Shown here piece after piece: positions 36,300 through 45,444 of a stretch of 64,000 nucleotides of DNA. This stretch comes from Metallyticus violacea. Taxonomy: Eukaryota; Arthropoda; Insecta; Mantodea; Metallyticidae. A program made the translations under genes and the position numbers. Below the pieces are notes generated by a model. That model worked only from the letters and a program-made list of their open reading frames with translations. It had not been told where the DNA came from and did no database searches. The stretch spans positions 1,056,501 to 1,120,500 of the forward strand of contig CM060833.1 of NCBI GenBank assembly GCA_030762175.1, given 5' to 3'. Numbering within the stretch: position 1 is the first letter of the stretch; each line of letters begins with the position of its first letter.

Positions 36300-37250
36300 A
36301 TACCGTCACTCATATAATTCTTTACAAAAGAATAGCCTTTTTACACCAGTATTTTCTAAAACCAGATTTGAAAGATTTGCCATTGTTTATTAAGGCTTTT
36401 AGGCTACAGGAAGATCATTTTGTACTAAAATGCATTCATAATAAATTCTTTTTAGATGGCATGAAAGTGTTGAAACCAGTGTACGCAGATTTGTTTTAGT
36501 CTAGTATTCTTGTTATGCATATTTTTACAAATTTTTCTTTATTTCTTATATAAAAGTTTATAAGTGATAATATATATTCACAAGGTTGAGCTAAATTTTC
36601 GAATTGCCTAAAGAGGTTTCTGCATGAATATATGCTATGTGCACTAGCGATTATTCGAATTGCTTTTTTCTGTAACAAGACATGATCATTTTTAACTGAA
36701 TTTCCTCAAAAATAAGACACATTTCATTATTGAGTTGAAATAGGCAGAGTAAACTAATTTTAAAGTCTTAATTGAATCCAACATTAATAATGTGCATATT
36801 GCATAGCACACTGCTAAGTTTAGGTATAAGATCGAAGTGAACTTTCCAATTCAGGTGGTTATCAATTATTAAACCAAAGAATTTAATATATTTGATTTGT
36901 AGAAGTACATTGTTATAATATCCTATCTATAATGGGGGATTAGGAGATCTGTGAGTGATGAATTTCGTAGCATTTATCTAGATTTAGAGTTAATTTGTTT
37001 GCTTTGAACCATACACACCAAGGAGTTTCGTACTAGACTTAATTTAATGGCACAATCTTTAAGGTTATTTCCATTTATCAATGTGCTTGTATCATCTGCA
37101 AATAGAAAAGTATTACCTACATCTTGGACAAATAAGAAGAGATCATTTATATTCATCAGAAAAAGAAGAGGGCCCAACAGATCCTTGAGACACTCCATAT
37201 TCAATTATTCCCCACTCTGATGCATCATTTTTATTTTTAAAGGAACAATT
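36300..37250 (-). mobile_element. LINE (CR1/Jockey-like) 3' part
   Basis: Minus strand: LLGPLLFLMNINDLFLFVQD and TFLFADDTSTLINGNN (RT catalytic FADD, 37204-36974). C-terminal LQKKAIRIIASAHSIYSCRN and LINFYIRNKEKFVKI follow at 36678-36496. Confidence 0.82.
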
Positions 37251-38254
37251 TATCATTACTTTTTGTCTCCAGAGTAGGTGAACATGATATAAGATTTATG
37301 GGATTGGAAAATGATGTGTATGGGTGAAAAGAGATGAGTGGGTAAGGCAAAGTAGAGATAATGTGCAAAATATGGAAGGTAGAAAGTTGATCAAGTTTTA
37401 TAAGTGGAACAAATTAATTATGTGCAGTGGTTCAAGAGATGAAGACCATGAAGGAGAATTTACATTTATGAATATAAATGTTAAGAGTGTGATTGACTAT
37501 ATGGTATGTAGTGAAGGAATCAATTTCTGGTAGATTTCAAAGTAACGGATGTGATAACATGTAGGGACACTTCCTACTAAAAATGAGCCTGAGTTCAGGG
37601 GAATGCTATAGCGAGGAAGAAGCAATATAAATGAAGTGTATAAAATGTTTTAGATAGAAAGAGGAATACACTGAGTTTCTCTGGGAGAATTTGATATCCA
37701 AAATAGAGGAAATAAGAAAGTATGGAATTCTAGAGGCACTGAAGGTAAGAAAGATAAGAGGGAGCATTGGAAAAGGTGGAGTCAATGGTAAGGTGGGCAG
37801 GAAGTAAGATGGAAATGAATCAAAGAGGAAACAAAAAAAGGGTATGAATGGTATGATAGTGAGTGTGTCAAGATAAGGAAAGAAAAGTTTAAGGATTTAA
37901 TAAAGTGGAGAAGGACAGAAGAGGAAGATGATAGGCAAATTATTTTGTTCAAAAAAGTGGGATATAATTGTCTACTGCAGGATAAAAAGAAAGGGAGGCA
38001 ACAGAGAATGGGTGAAAAAATTAAAGGAACAGTGACAGCTAAAGACAATAAATATACATGGTCAGTTGTGAAGGATGTCTTAAGGAAGAGAAAGATAGGA
38101 AATAAGATAACACCAAGAGAATGGAAGAATTACTTTAGAAACCTGATAGGTAGCAGGAATATCCCCAGTTATGAATTAAATTTAGATAGTACTGTGTATA
38201 GGATAGAAAGTTTAGATAAAGAATTTATTATGAATGTGGTACGGTACCAGATAA

Positions 38255-38393
38255 GGAGGAGGAGGAGGAGGAGGAGGAGGAGGAGGAGAAGAAGAAGAAG
38301 AAGAAGAAGAAGAAGAAGAAGAAGAAGAAGAAGAAGAAGAAGAAGAAGAAGAAGAAGAAGAAGAAGAAGAAGAAGAAGAAGAAGAAGAAGAAG
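38255..38393. repeat. (GGA)n-(GAA)n compound microsatellite
   Basis: About 138 bp of purine-only triplets. It translates as a run of Arg in one frame; this is not a protein feature. Long GAA tracts can form triplex DNA. Confidence 0.97.
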
Positions 38394-38426
38394 GCTGCAG
38401 GAATATATGGAATTTCAGAAAGCTTT

Positions 38427-38721
38427 CGATTTGATTGGTTTATTTGTGGACACTCTTTAACATCTCAGGTCATCAGCGTCCCATTCAACTCGGGGCGTGA
38501 AACGGCCGACAAATTTTGCTCAAAGGCCTCTCTTTCAGGCTTGAGGTTCTTTTTCGTACCGTAAATGTACGACACGGGACCCACGGCTTTACTTCCCTTC
38601 CGAAGGAAGCCATACTTAGGATTTTTACGCCCGAAAAAATCCATCGGTCCTGGCCGGGTTCGAACCCGCGATCTTGGGTTTAGGAGGCAAGTATGGTAAC
38701 CACTACACCACCAGGACCGAC
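38427..38721 (-). mobile_element. tRNA-derived SINE family A, full length with TSD
   Basis: Minus strand starts with a tRNA-like head: box A GTGTAGTGGTTACCATACTT and box B GGTTCGAACCC, ending in CGGCCAGGACCG that pairs with the first bases. A 200-bp body follows and the copy ends in a short T/A-rich tail. TSD GAAAGCTTT at 38418-38426 and 38722-38730. Inserted in LINE family 1. The youngest-looking copy in the window. Confidence 0.92.
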
Positions 38722-38879
38722 GAAAGCTTTTGAGGAAATGGAAGGAGGTATTAGGCTGCTAACAGAATTATTAAATAGAATTAAGGAAAGAATGTAATAC
38801 CAGAGAGTTAGAAAGTTAGCATGAACATTGCAATATATAAAGGGAAAGGTGGTATAAATAACCCTAACTAATCTCTTAT

Positions 38880-38990
38880 AAATTGGATATTTAGAGCATT
38901 CTTTATGGTTTCACTTACATGAGATTGGGCATGTTTTGTGGAACATTTGTCCACATCATCAGCTGTTAAACAAGTGATGCGAGCCAAAAA
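38880..38990 (-). mobile_element. PLE terminal repeat fragment
   Basis: Minus strand carries CAGCTGATGATGTGGACAAA, then CCACAAAACATG, a decayed hammerhead-like motif (G12 changed to A). Also seen near 44510 in inverted form. Confidence 0.6.
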
Positions 38991-38999
38991 CTATTGTAA

Positions 39000-40640
39000 A
39001 CGATTTAAAATCTAAGTATATTTGTGGAGTTAATGACATACTAGATATTATCTTGAAAAAATGTTGTAGAAGCATTATTAAACCCGTGTGTTATATTATA
39101 CATCTCTCACTATCATCTGGGATCTTTCCAAAGTACTTGAAAACTTCTAAAAAAAACTCCAATATTTAAGAAAGGGAAAAAACTAAATTTGATCACTATT
39201 GGCCAATATTATTGTACTCAGTTTCGAAAATTTATGAAAAGGTAATGTTTAACAGACTGGATTCATTCTTTAAAACAAAAAAAATCTCAAACCCTGCATA
39301 GCATGGATTTATAAAGGAGAAATCCACAGAGACAGCAATCTTTGCCTTTTTAGAAAATGTTTACAGATCATTGGATAAAAGAGAATATAATACAGGTTTG
39401 TTCCTGGATTTATCAAAGGCCTTTGATTTAGTTGATTCTTGTACAAAAACTGGAATGGTATGGTGTAAGGGGAATTGCAAAAGATTGGTTTTGTTCATAC
39501 CTCAGTGATCAAAAACAATTTGTGGAAATAGTTAGCAGAAATGAGAGCACAAATACTTATGAGGCCCCCAGTTCCACTACACAATGTTTCAATGTAGGTG
39601 TTCCTCAAGGTTCAGTGCTTGGTCCCCTGCTGTTTTTAATCTATATAAATGACTTACCAAATCATATAACAAAATCTCAGAAAGCTATTTGCATATGACA
39701 CTAATTTTTCCTTTAATGATGACAAAAATCAAGTACATAAAAATGTAAGTTATATGGAGAGTCAACTCCAAATTGGTTTCAGAAAAACAAACTTGTAACT
39801 AATTTAGAAAAAACTCAACCAATATCTTTTCAGCATCTAAGAAATACATTTTCTTACCTACCTTTTATAGAACTTGAAAACAAACAAGTTACTATGTAAA
39901 CAGTGTTAAATTTTAGGAGTTTTATATATTAATACATGTGTGTGTGCATGTGCGTGAAATTTTGCAATGAAATATCCATGTTGAAAAGCTGACCTCAAAG
40001 CCGAGTCAAATATGCTTTGTCCTTAAAGCAATACAGGAAGGGTTAGTAAATTGCATTGAGATAGCTGTACTATGCTTATTTCCACAGTCTCATTAAATAT
40101 GGAATCATATTCTGGGGTAAAAAGGCAGTTATTATTTTTATAATGCAAAAGAGCACAGAATAACTACATGTAAAAAGAAAACGGAATCTTATAAAATACT
40201 ATTTAAAAAGAAAATGGAATCTTATAAAATACTATTTAAATCCTTAAAAATATTACCTGTTCCCTATATTTATATATTAGAAGTTTTAATGTACACCAAA
40301 AACATTTACCACCATTTCAATTGAACAAAGACAGACACAATCATAATATAACCAACAATCATTAGTTACGCAGCATAACTCATAATACCACATTATATTA
40401 ACATGGCTCATTATATAATTGTACTAAATTAAACAATAAACTGCCACAAACTTTGATAGATACTAGATGCCCAAAAAAATGAAAGATTGGTGTAGAATCT
40501 TTATTGCTTGAAGTGTAGAGGCATTTATTTGTTAAATAAATTAAGATTTAAAATTAAATACCAGTCTGCTGCACACATCTATTATCCTTATCAAAAAACT
40601 ATTACTAAATAATTATTTTGAAATTTCTGTAATTTTTAAA
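39000..40640 (+). mobile_element. LINE (CR1/Jockey-like) RT to C-terminus
   Basis: The open piece 39432-39698 encodes KLEWYGVRGIAKDWFCSYLS and GVPQGSVLGPLLFLIYINDL, the RT thumb-side and palm blocks. The next block is ICI-DTNFSF in place of FADDT. Upstream and downstream frames are broken. Same family as 36300-37250 but opposite strand. Confidence 0.85.
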
Positions 40641-40687
40641 GCACTATTTTGTCTTATAATTTCTACCGTATCTCTTCCATTACCACC

Positions 40688-40935
40688 GCCACGGGTGGCC
40701 GAAGTCGTTAAGGCACGGACTCGTGAGCGGGAGGTCTGGGTTCGAATACCGCTAGGACTGTCCTCTCTGACTAAATGACACAATGCCCGGGAGGTACCCT
40801 AAACTTAGGCCTGGAACTGGAACGATTCCTTCCTTAAAAATAAATCCTTTCCCAATATATCATTTCATCTCCTGTATCATCAGTGTCCATCGCCTGTGCA
40901 AAAACGGCGTTAAACACTAACTATTCATTCATTCT
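40688..40935 (+). mobile_element. tRNA-derived SINE family B, plus-strand copy
   Basis: Head GGTGGCCGAAGTCGTTAAGG with box B GGTTCGAATACC. The body shares CCCTAAACTTAGGCCTGGAA and the tail AACGGCGTTAAACACTAACT with the other copies; ends in ATTC repeats. The leucine/serine-like head makes it look like a tRNA, but no complete cloverleaf is present. Confidence 0.88.
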
Positions 40936-40939
40936 TCCA

Positions 40940-41360
40940 TTACCTGACGTATCCAATAACCTGTATTTGATCTTTACGGATGAATAAATGATTCAAGATT
41001 TCCCTGTGTTAACCAGATCCTAAACTTCACAATGAAGCATTATTAATTACCCTAATCTATCACCACATTTATGTTTGCCAGTTGAATTTACTTTATCGCT
41101 ACGTACACTAGCACCTGTGCATCATGCTCAGACAATCCATTTAATACTAAAAATACAGCAGTTTGAAATCTTACTTTTATCTATAAATATTATCTGTAGT
41201 TGTTGCCAAGTCGTTATCATTTATTCCCAATCTATGTTACGTTTACATCTACATCGTATGCCGTCAAAATGCCAGATTCAGGAAGTATCTCCAAATATCT
41301 AAGAATTTACAGCTATCCCCTAATGCTGCAGTCAGTTTCTGGCCATTGCAGGTTATACTT
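40940..41360. other. BUD23 intron 1 start, no element recognised
   Basis: Sequence immediately downstream of BUD23 exon 1. Short frames only. Confidence 0.5.
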
Positions 41361-41362
41361 AC

Positions 41363-41398
41363 CACTTCAGGCGGGGCCTGGTGCTCTGGTCTGGACAT
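41363..41398 (-). CDS. BUD23: BUD23 18S rRNA (guanine-N7)-methyltransferase, coding exon 1 of at least 4
   Basis: First coding exon of the SAM-dependent methyltransferase that, with TRMT112, makes m7G in the small-subunit rRNA and aids 40S maturation in the nucleus. On the minus strand it reads MSRPEHQAPPEV, the family N-terminus (human begins with a similar RRPEH..PPEL). A consensus donor GTAAGTAT follows and the exon ends in phase 0. Joined to exons 2 to 4 it gives 149 uninterrupted codons that align along the first half of the family. The start is the first ATG before RPEH. The gene is divergent to DNAJC30, with 587 bp between the two start codons. The remaining C-terminal exons (substrate region and basic tail) were not found in 1-15133 and probably lie beyond the left edge. 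Family identity is very secure; splice sites are read by eye. Confidence 0.93.
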
Positions 41399-41812
41399 TT
41401 TTGTATTTACACAGTACGGTTACTTAAAATGCAGGCACTGAACATTCAATATTTCTAATTAAATAAATGTAGAATTTTCTACAATCTATTGAAAAATTAA
41501 CGCATGTTACACACCACTATAACTAATCTTTTTTTTTCCTTCATACAGCACGTGTTTACATGTCATACCAACTTATTTTGATTCCATGTTGGTGATTTTC
41601 ACCATTCCTCAAATTATGGCAATACTAGAATTTTGTATAATTTTAATGCAATACTACAAAAAATTTTTTATCAGATATTTTAGATAACTTATTTCGAAAA
41701 TGGCTCACCTTTAGTCAACATCTGTTGGTAGCTGTAATTGTAAACTTTATGTGCAATGTTGTCATTTCCTGTTTAAGGTTGGAGTGAGAAAACCGAAATT
41801 ATTATGGTGCAG
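41399..41812. promoter_or_regulatory. Divergent BUD23/DNAJC30 intergenic promoter region
   Basis: About 0.4 kb between the BUD23 start codon and the DNAJC30 TATA box, with no transposon relic recognised in it, which is unusual for this window. It should hold the BUD23 5' UTR and promoter. No clear TATA box for the minus strand was identified. The head-to-head arrangement suggests a shared bidirectional promoter. Confidence 0.45.
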
Positions 41813-41846
41813 TATATATAAGCGGAATATCGACATAATAGTCAGT
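41813..41846 (+). promoter_or_regulatory. Putative TATA + initiator core promoter of DNAJC30
   Basis: TATATATAAG begins at 41813 and an arthropod-type initiator TCAGTT lies at 41842-41847. The TATA start is 31 bp upstream of the initiator A, which is ideal spacing. The resulting leader to the 41986 ATG is about 140 nt and holds several upstream ATGs with very short frames (41851, about 41898, about 41920, 41940). This argues either for uORF-damped translation or for a TSS further downstream. No transcript data are available. Confidence 0.5.
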
Positions 41847-41985
41847 TTAAATGCACTCCTGTACTAGTGTGGAAGAAATTGTCCGACCGATATAAGAATG
41901 TAGCCTTAGTAACTGTTGAATGTTTACGCTACATACAAAATGAGGTTATATGAGTCATGAGTTTCAGTGGCAGGGCCCTGTAACC

Positions 41986-42669
41986 ATGAATTTTTCTTTT
42001 CGAAGTAGTATACCAAAAAACATGACTTTATCCCCTTCTATTTTACAATTTTCAGCCAGTGCAGTGTACTATAAGTCACACTATGACGTTCTTGAAGTAA
42101 CACCTTCTGCTACTCAAGGAGATATAAAAGCAGCTTATTATGAAAAGTCTATGAAATATCATCCGGATAAGAATAAAGGAAGCGAAGAAGCAGCTCGTAA
42201 ATTTCGGGACATCACTGAAGCATATGAAGTCCTGGGTAACTTGAGACTACGAAAACTGTATGACAAGGGAGCGTTGCACACTGCTGGACCAGAATTTGCA
42301 ACAGAGGAACATGAAATGCAGCATGGCGAAGAGAAGTTCTACCAATCTCGGGAGCAACGAAGCAGAGTCCCATCACCAACTGGAAGGACCAAAATTTATA
42401 ACTTCGATGCTTGGACATATGAGCATTACAGTAAATCATTTGCCCGCAGAGAGGCTGCAAAAGCACGGTATGAAGAATTACTTAGAAAAGATTTAAGGGA
42501 TAGAAGTGCTAGAGGGAATGAGTTTTTATTCTTTTCAGGCATCATGTTTATAGTAGCTTTCAGTACATTAATGTTATCCAACACAGTGTCATTTGATGAA
42601 CCAAAGATCATTCAGAATATAAAGTCAGAAAGGGTAGAAACTTCAGACAATGTTCAGAATAATAATTGA
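41986..42669 (+). CDS. DNAJC30: DNAJC30-like mitochondrial J-domain protein
   Basis: Single-exon gene for a DnaJ-class co-chaperone. Human DNAJC30 sits in the mitochondrial inner membrane and supports ATP synthase and complex I repair; this role is inferred by homology. The open frame starts at 41950 (239 aa), but the ATG at 41986 (residue 13) is preferred. It has A at -3 (ACCATGA) and opens a basic, Ser-rich, presequence-like stretch (MNFSFRSSIPKN); the 41950 ATG has a poor context. In 239-aa numbering the J domain is residues 43-107 with HPD at 71-73 (KYHPDKNKG). The family block YNFDAWTYEHYSKSFARR is at 150-167 and one membrane helix at about 191-211 is followed by a short tail. Divergent from BUD23, convergent with VPS37. 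Confidence 0.93.
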   Translation: MNFSFRSSIPKNMTLSPSILQFSASAVYYKSHYDVLEVTPSATQGDIKAAYYEKSMKYHPDKNKGSEEAARKFRDITEAYEVLGNLRLRKLYDKGALHTAGPEFATEEHEMQHGEEKFYQSREQRSRVPSPTGRTKIYNFDAWTYEHYSKSFARREAAKARYEELLRKDLRDRSARGNEFLFFSGIMFIVAFSTLMLSNTVSFDEPKIIQNIKSERVETSDNVQNNN

Positions 42670-42893
42670 TTTTGTCATTTGTAGTCCTGTCTTAGTAGAT
42701 ATAGAATACAAAAAGCACTTTAATTTAGAACCACAGTTCACAGATTCTATGTGTTTTTTGCTTTGTCTTTGGCAGTCAAGGAGTGTTGTGCAAAAGAATG
42801 TAAGATATTTGTTTTAGTTTCTTTATTATTAATGCTGCAATATACAATATCTGTGATGAAAACAAAAAAAACCCTTATGTACATCTGGTTAAC

Positions 42894-42899
42894 AATAAA
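42894..42899 (+). terminator. DNAJC30 poly(A) signal
   Basis: Canonical AATAAA 225 bp after the DNAJC30 stop and 35 bp before the VPS37 stop codon on the other strand. The only well-placed plus-strand signal before VPS37 coding sequence begins. Confidence 0.6.
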
Positions 42900-42920
42900 A
42901 ACTGTTTAGCATCAACGTCT

Positions 42921-42926
42921 TTTATT
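42921..42926 (-). terminator. VPS37 poly(A) signal (proximal); second at 42832-42837
   Basis: Minus-strand AATAAA lies 7 nt past the VPS37 stop codon. A second minus-strand AATAAA is at 42832-42837 inside the DNAJC30 3' UTR. If the distal signal is used, the two 3' UTRs overlap by about 80 bp as natural antisense tails. Confidence 0.5.
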
Positions 42927-42933
42927 TGTGCTC

Positions 42934-43212
42934 TCAGAACCCAAATGATCCTGGCATGGGCATATTGAGTGCTCCTATTGGATATGGCACATTAGAGGCA
43001 ACAGGTGCTAGTGGGAAGTACCCAGGTGCTGGGTGAGGGGCATAGCTCTGTACTGACGAAGTAGTGCTGTTTTGGCGAGGCTGCTTGGTTAGGATCTCTG
43101 CCATCTTGTCAGCTTTGACTCTCCTAAGGTGCATCAACTTCCTTCTACTTGCAAACTGATCCAGAAATGTGTCTAAATCCAGTTCACCTTCCAGAAACTT
43201 CTCTGCAATTGA
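42934..43212 (-). CDS. VPS37: VPS37 (ESCRT-I subunit), terminal coding exon
   Basis: Minus strand, acceptor GTGTTTGTTTCAG, 92 codons to a TGA stop. It reads SIAEKFLEGELDLDTFLDQF, then ASRRKLMHLRRVKADKMAEI. This is the end of the Mod(r)/VPS37 domain that packs into the ESCRT-I headpiece with TSG101 and VPS28 for endosomal sorting and membrane scission. It then becomes Pro/Tyr-rich (HPAPGYFPLAP, VPYPIGALNMPMPG) as in the C-terminal tails of VPS37B/C-type proteins, so it resembles B/C/D rather than the UEV-bearing A form. The exon enters in phase 0, matching the exon at 55614-55696. The 3' end faces DNAJC30. The upstream intron is 12.4 kb and packed with PLE copies. Confidence 0.9.
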   Translation of the reverse strand, partial: SIAEKFLEGELDLDTFLDQFASRRKLMHLRRVKADKMAEILTKQPRQNSTTSSVQSYAPHPAPGYFPLAPVASNVPYPIGALNMPMPGSFGF

Positions 43213-43425
43213 CTGAAACAAACACATATTAATGTACACTTGAGTTAATATAAGCAGCAATTGTTTAGGTTGCTATTAGAATGTTAAAACATCCCAGTCC
43301 TCTTCTTCCTAACCTGGCAATTACCTTTGTTAATGGTCAACAAATGCAATATGCAGTAAAATCTGTTTCCAGTTCAATCAGATCTGCTGGCACTGGTTAA
43401 ATATGTTTTTAACATATTCAAAGAT

Positions 43426-43607
43426 GTTCTTAGTTATCTAGTGAGTCGATTTTATAATCTTATGCTCCATTTCTGTTGAATTATGCAAAACTAGTTTCGC
43501 AGGCTTTTGCCTGCATCCTCAGTTGTGAGTCGACTCACTAGATAATTAAGATAATAGTCACTTCACTGTATTGGTTCCAACACGAAATTAAATGTTATAT
43601 TTAATAA
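43426..43607 (-). mobile_element. 182-bp foldback PLE mini-element with TSD and hammerhead
   Basis: TSD TCAAAGAT at 43418-43425 and 43608-43615. Arms TTATCTAGTGAGTCGA and TCGACTCACTAGATAA are inverted. On the minus strand it begins with the tail GGAACCAATACAGTGAAGTG. It contains the hammerhead motif 43486-43525 in the loop. Confidence 0.8.
43486..43525 (-). ncRNA. Hammerhead ribozyme-like motif
   Basis: Minus strand: helix I CAA/UUG, core CUGAGGA (N7 = G), unpaired U, helix II GCAGGC/GCCUGC (6 perfect pairs, loop AAAA), then GAAAC UA GUU. All invariant core bases are intact. Confidence 0.68.
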
Positions 43608-43799
43608 TCAAAGATATTAATAACTTGATGCTCCTCATGACATAGGGTATTGATTTTATTCAATTCAATTGTATCATATGACATTGCATGCAGTCAAAAA
43701 TTACATGCTTTTGCATAATATTTTAGTGTTCTGGATAGATAAATAAATAGGGTTACTTTTAGTACAAAATCTTCCAACAAAATGCAGGGCTAGTCATGG

Positions 43800-44600
43800 G
43801 GAATTCATTATCATTCAAGCTATTAATGAGCTGTTTTGAAGTGCACATCACCAAGCTTTCCCTTGGATTTTTAAAGTGTGGTACCAATATGTAGATGGTG
43901 TATTCTCCATAATAAACAAACAAACAAAAAAATAGAAGATGCTTTCCAACTTACCTGAGGCTACAATTAAACTCACCAATGAAACAAAATATATTGCCAT
44001 TTTTAGATATGATAAAATGTACCAATAAACTTGAATTTGCAATCTACAGAAAAAACATGCTCATAGACAATTTTATCAAAACCATAGTTTCAATATATCA
44101 CAAAAAAAAAAAACAGCATGACATACACCTTTACTTTGGCTAAAGTTGGTAGATCATTTCCCCTATAGAGCCTAGGTATATAGGTCTTTCTATAGCTGCA
44201 TGCATAAAACAATCATAAATGTCCAGGCATGCTTTTCTGCAGTCAGCCTTTTATTTTAGGTGTAGCAATGTTTCCACTTTGCTTGAATTGATTTTTTATG
44301 CTGGAGATTGTAGTGACATTGAATCCTGTGGCTGCTGAAGTTTCAGCTAATGCATTCTGTACCAATAGGATTCCATTATTTTCAATATTAATTCAATTTG
44401 GAATCCAACATAAAGAAACACTCAATAATCTCTTCTGAGTCAAAATATTTAAAATATTTAAAACACACTTTCTGGTTTCTCTTACATGAGATTTACTCGG
44501 GACATGTTTTGTGGAACACTTGTCCACATTTTCAGCTGTTAAACGACTGTTGGATGTATGTGAAACCAGAAAGAGTGTTCTAAATATTTTGGCTCGGAAA
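43800..44600 (+). mobile_element. PLE RT fragment and terminal repeats
   Basis: The plus strand reads LLMSCFEVHITKLSLGF, and in the next frame WYQYVDGVFSIINK (YVDD-like with G) at 43820-43920, then RT C-terminal sequence to about 44170. 44385-44600 is a foldback with ACACTTTCTGGTTTC and GAAACCAGAAAGAGTGT and a decayed hammerhead motif. Confidence 0.75.
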
Positions 44601-45269
44601 AGATTACATTATGTTTTTCTGCTTTTGAAATATTTATACACATTCAGAACAATGCACTGCTCACCTGAATTTAATAGTCTGCACACTTGCTTAACATTAT
44701 GACAGTCTGGAGATATTGGTTTCATTTTAACTAATTATGTAAAATACACACACACTTTATCTTCTTTTAACCTGTAACTATTCAATTTTGATCAAGACAG
44801 ATAGGTGACAATAATGTGTTCTGTATGTGGTTGACATGTTTTGGCTTTACCAGACAAAAATCAATTAAATATTTCATGAGATCAGTAAAAATAAGTGATG
44901 CATTTGTTTCCAATGTTACATATAGAACTATACATACTTTAGTCATATCCTGTGGCAATACAATTTGTAGAATGCAAAATCAAATGAAACATAATGTTCA
45001 TGACTAAACCTGACAACTTAACAGTCTGCACCCCTTTTACCTGCACTATTCCCTTACCAAGTTGCTATTTCCACTTTGTACTGCTCGCAGCCTGCAATAG
45101 AGTAATATGTATATGCCACAAATAAACTGACTGCAATATTACAATTAGTTATATTCTACCTAAGTAAGCATACAGAAAATTGATTTTGATAGTCACTAAA
45201 ACTTTATTTAGCACTTCCATTTTTGCTAATAGTAAAAATTATATACCAAAATATTGCTACCCAAAGAAC
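44601..45269. other. No recognisable feature
   Basis: VPS37 intronic AT-rich DNA with only short frames. Confidence 0.4.
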
Positions 45270-45444
45270 ACTTCAGATATGTAAGATATAAACAAGTGGA
45301 TAAATCAGTGGTTACAGATCATTTTTGAACTTACGATCATGACATTGCAGGAGAAGCCAAACTGTTAAAAGCTACCACCAATCCCAAGGAATAGGCAATA
45401 TGGGAAAAGATTTATATTTTAAAAAATAAACATAGAGTTATGAA

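Larger units (their letters stand above)
37280..38830 (+). mobile_element. LINE family 1 copy with microsatellite and SINE insertion
   Basis: The plus strand reads DEDHEGEFTFMNINVKSVID and YMVCSEG (37440-37520, endonuclease C-terminus), then KKVGYNCLLQDKKKGRQQ near 37960. After the (GGA)n(GAA)n tract and SINE comes KAFEEMEGGIRLLTELLNRI. Reading across the SINE, the LINE frame is continuous apart from one target-site copy. Confidence 0.78.

Noticed and set aside
38255..38400. Open frame encoding a long run of arginines
   Set aside because: It is the (GGA)n(GAA)n microsatellite read in one frame inside a dead LINE.
38640..38721. tRNA-like sequence with good A and B boxes
   Set aside because: It is the head of SINE family A, flanked by a SINE body and a TSD; copies recur. 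Not a tRNA gene.
40688..40760. Possible tRNA-Leu/Ser
   Set aside because: No complete cloverleaf, and the same head occurs in two other SINE B copies.
42212..42466. 84-aa minus-strand frame
   Set aside because: Shadow of the DNAJC30 coding sequence.
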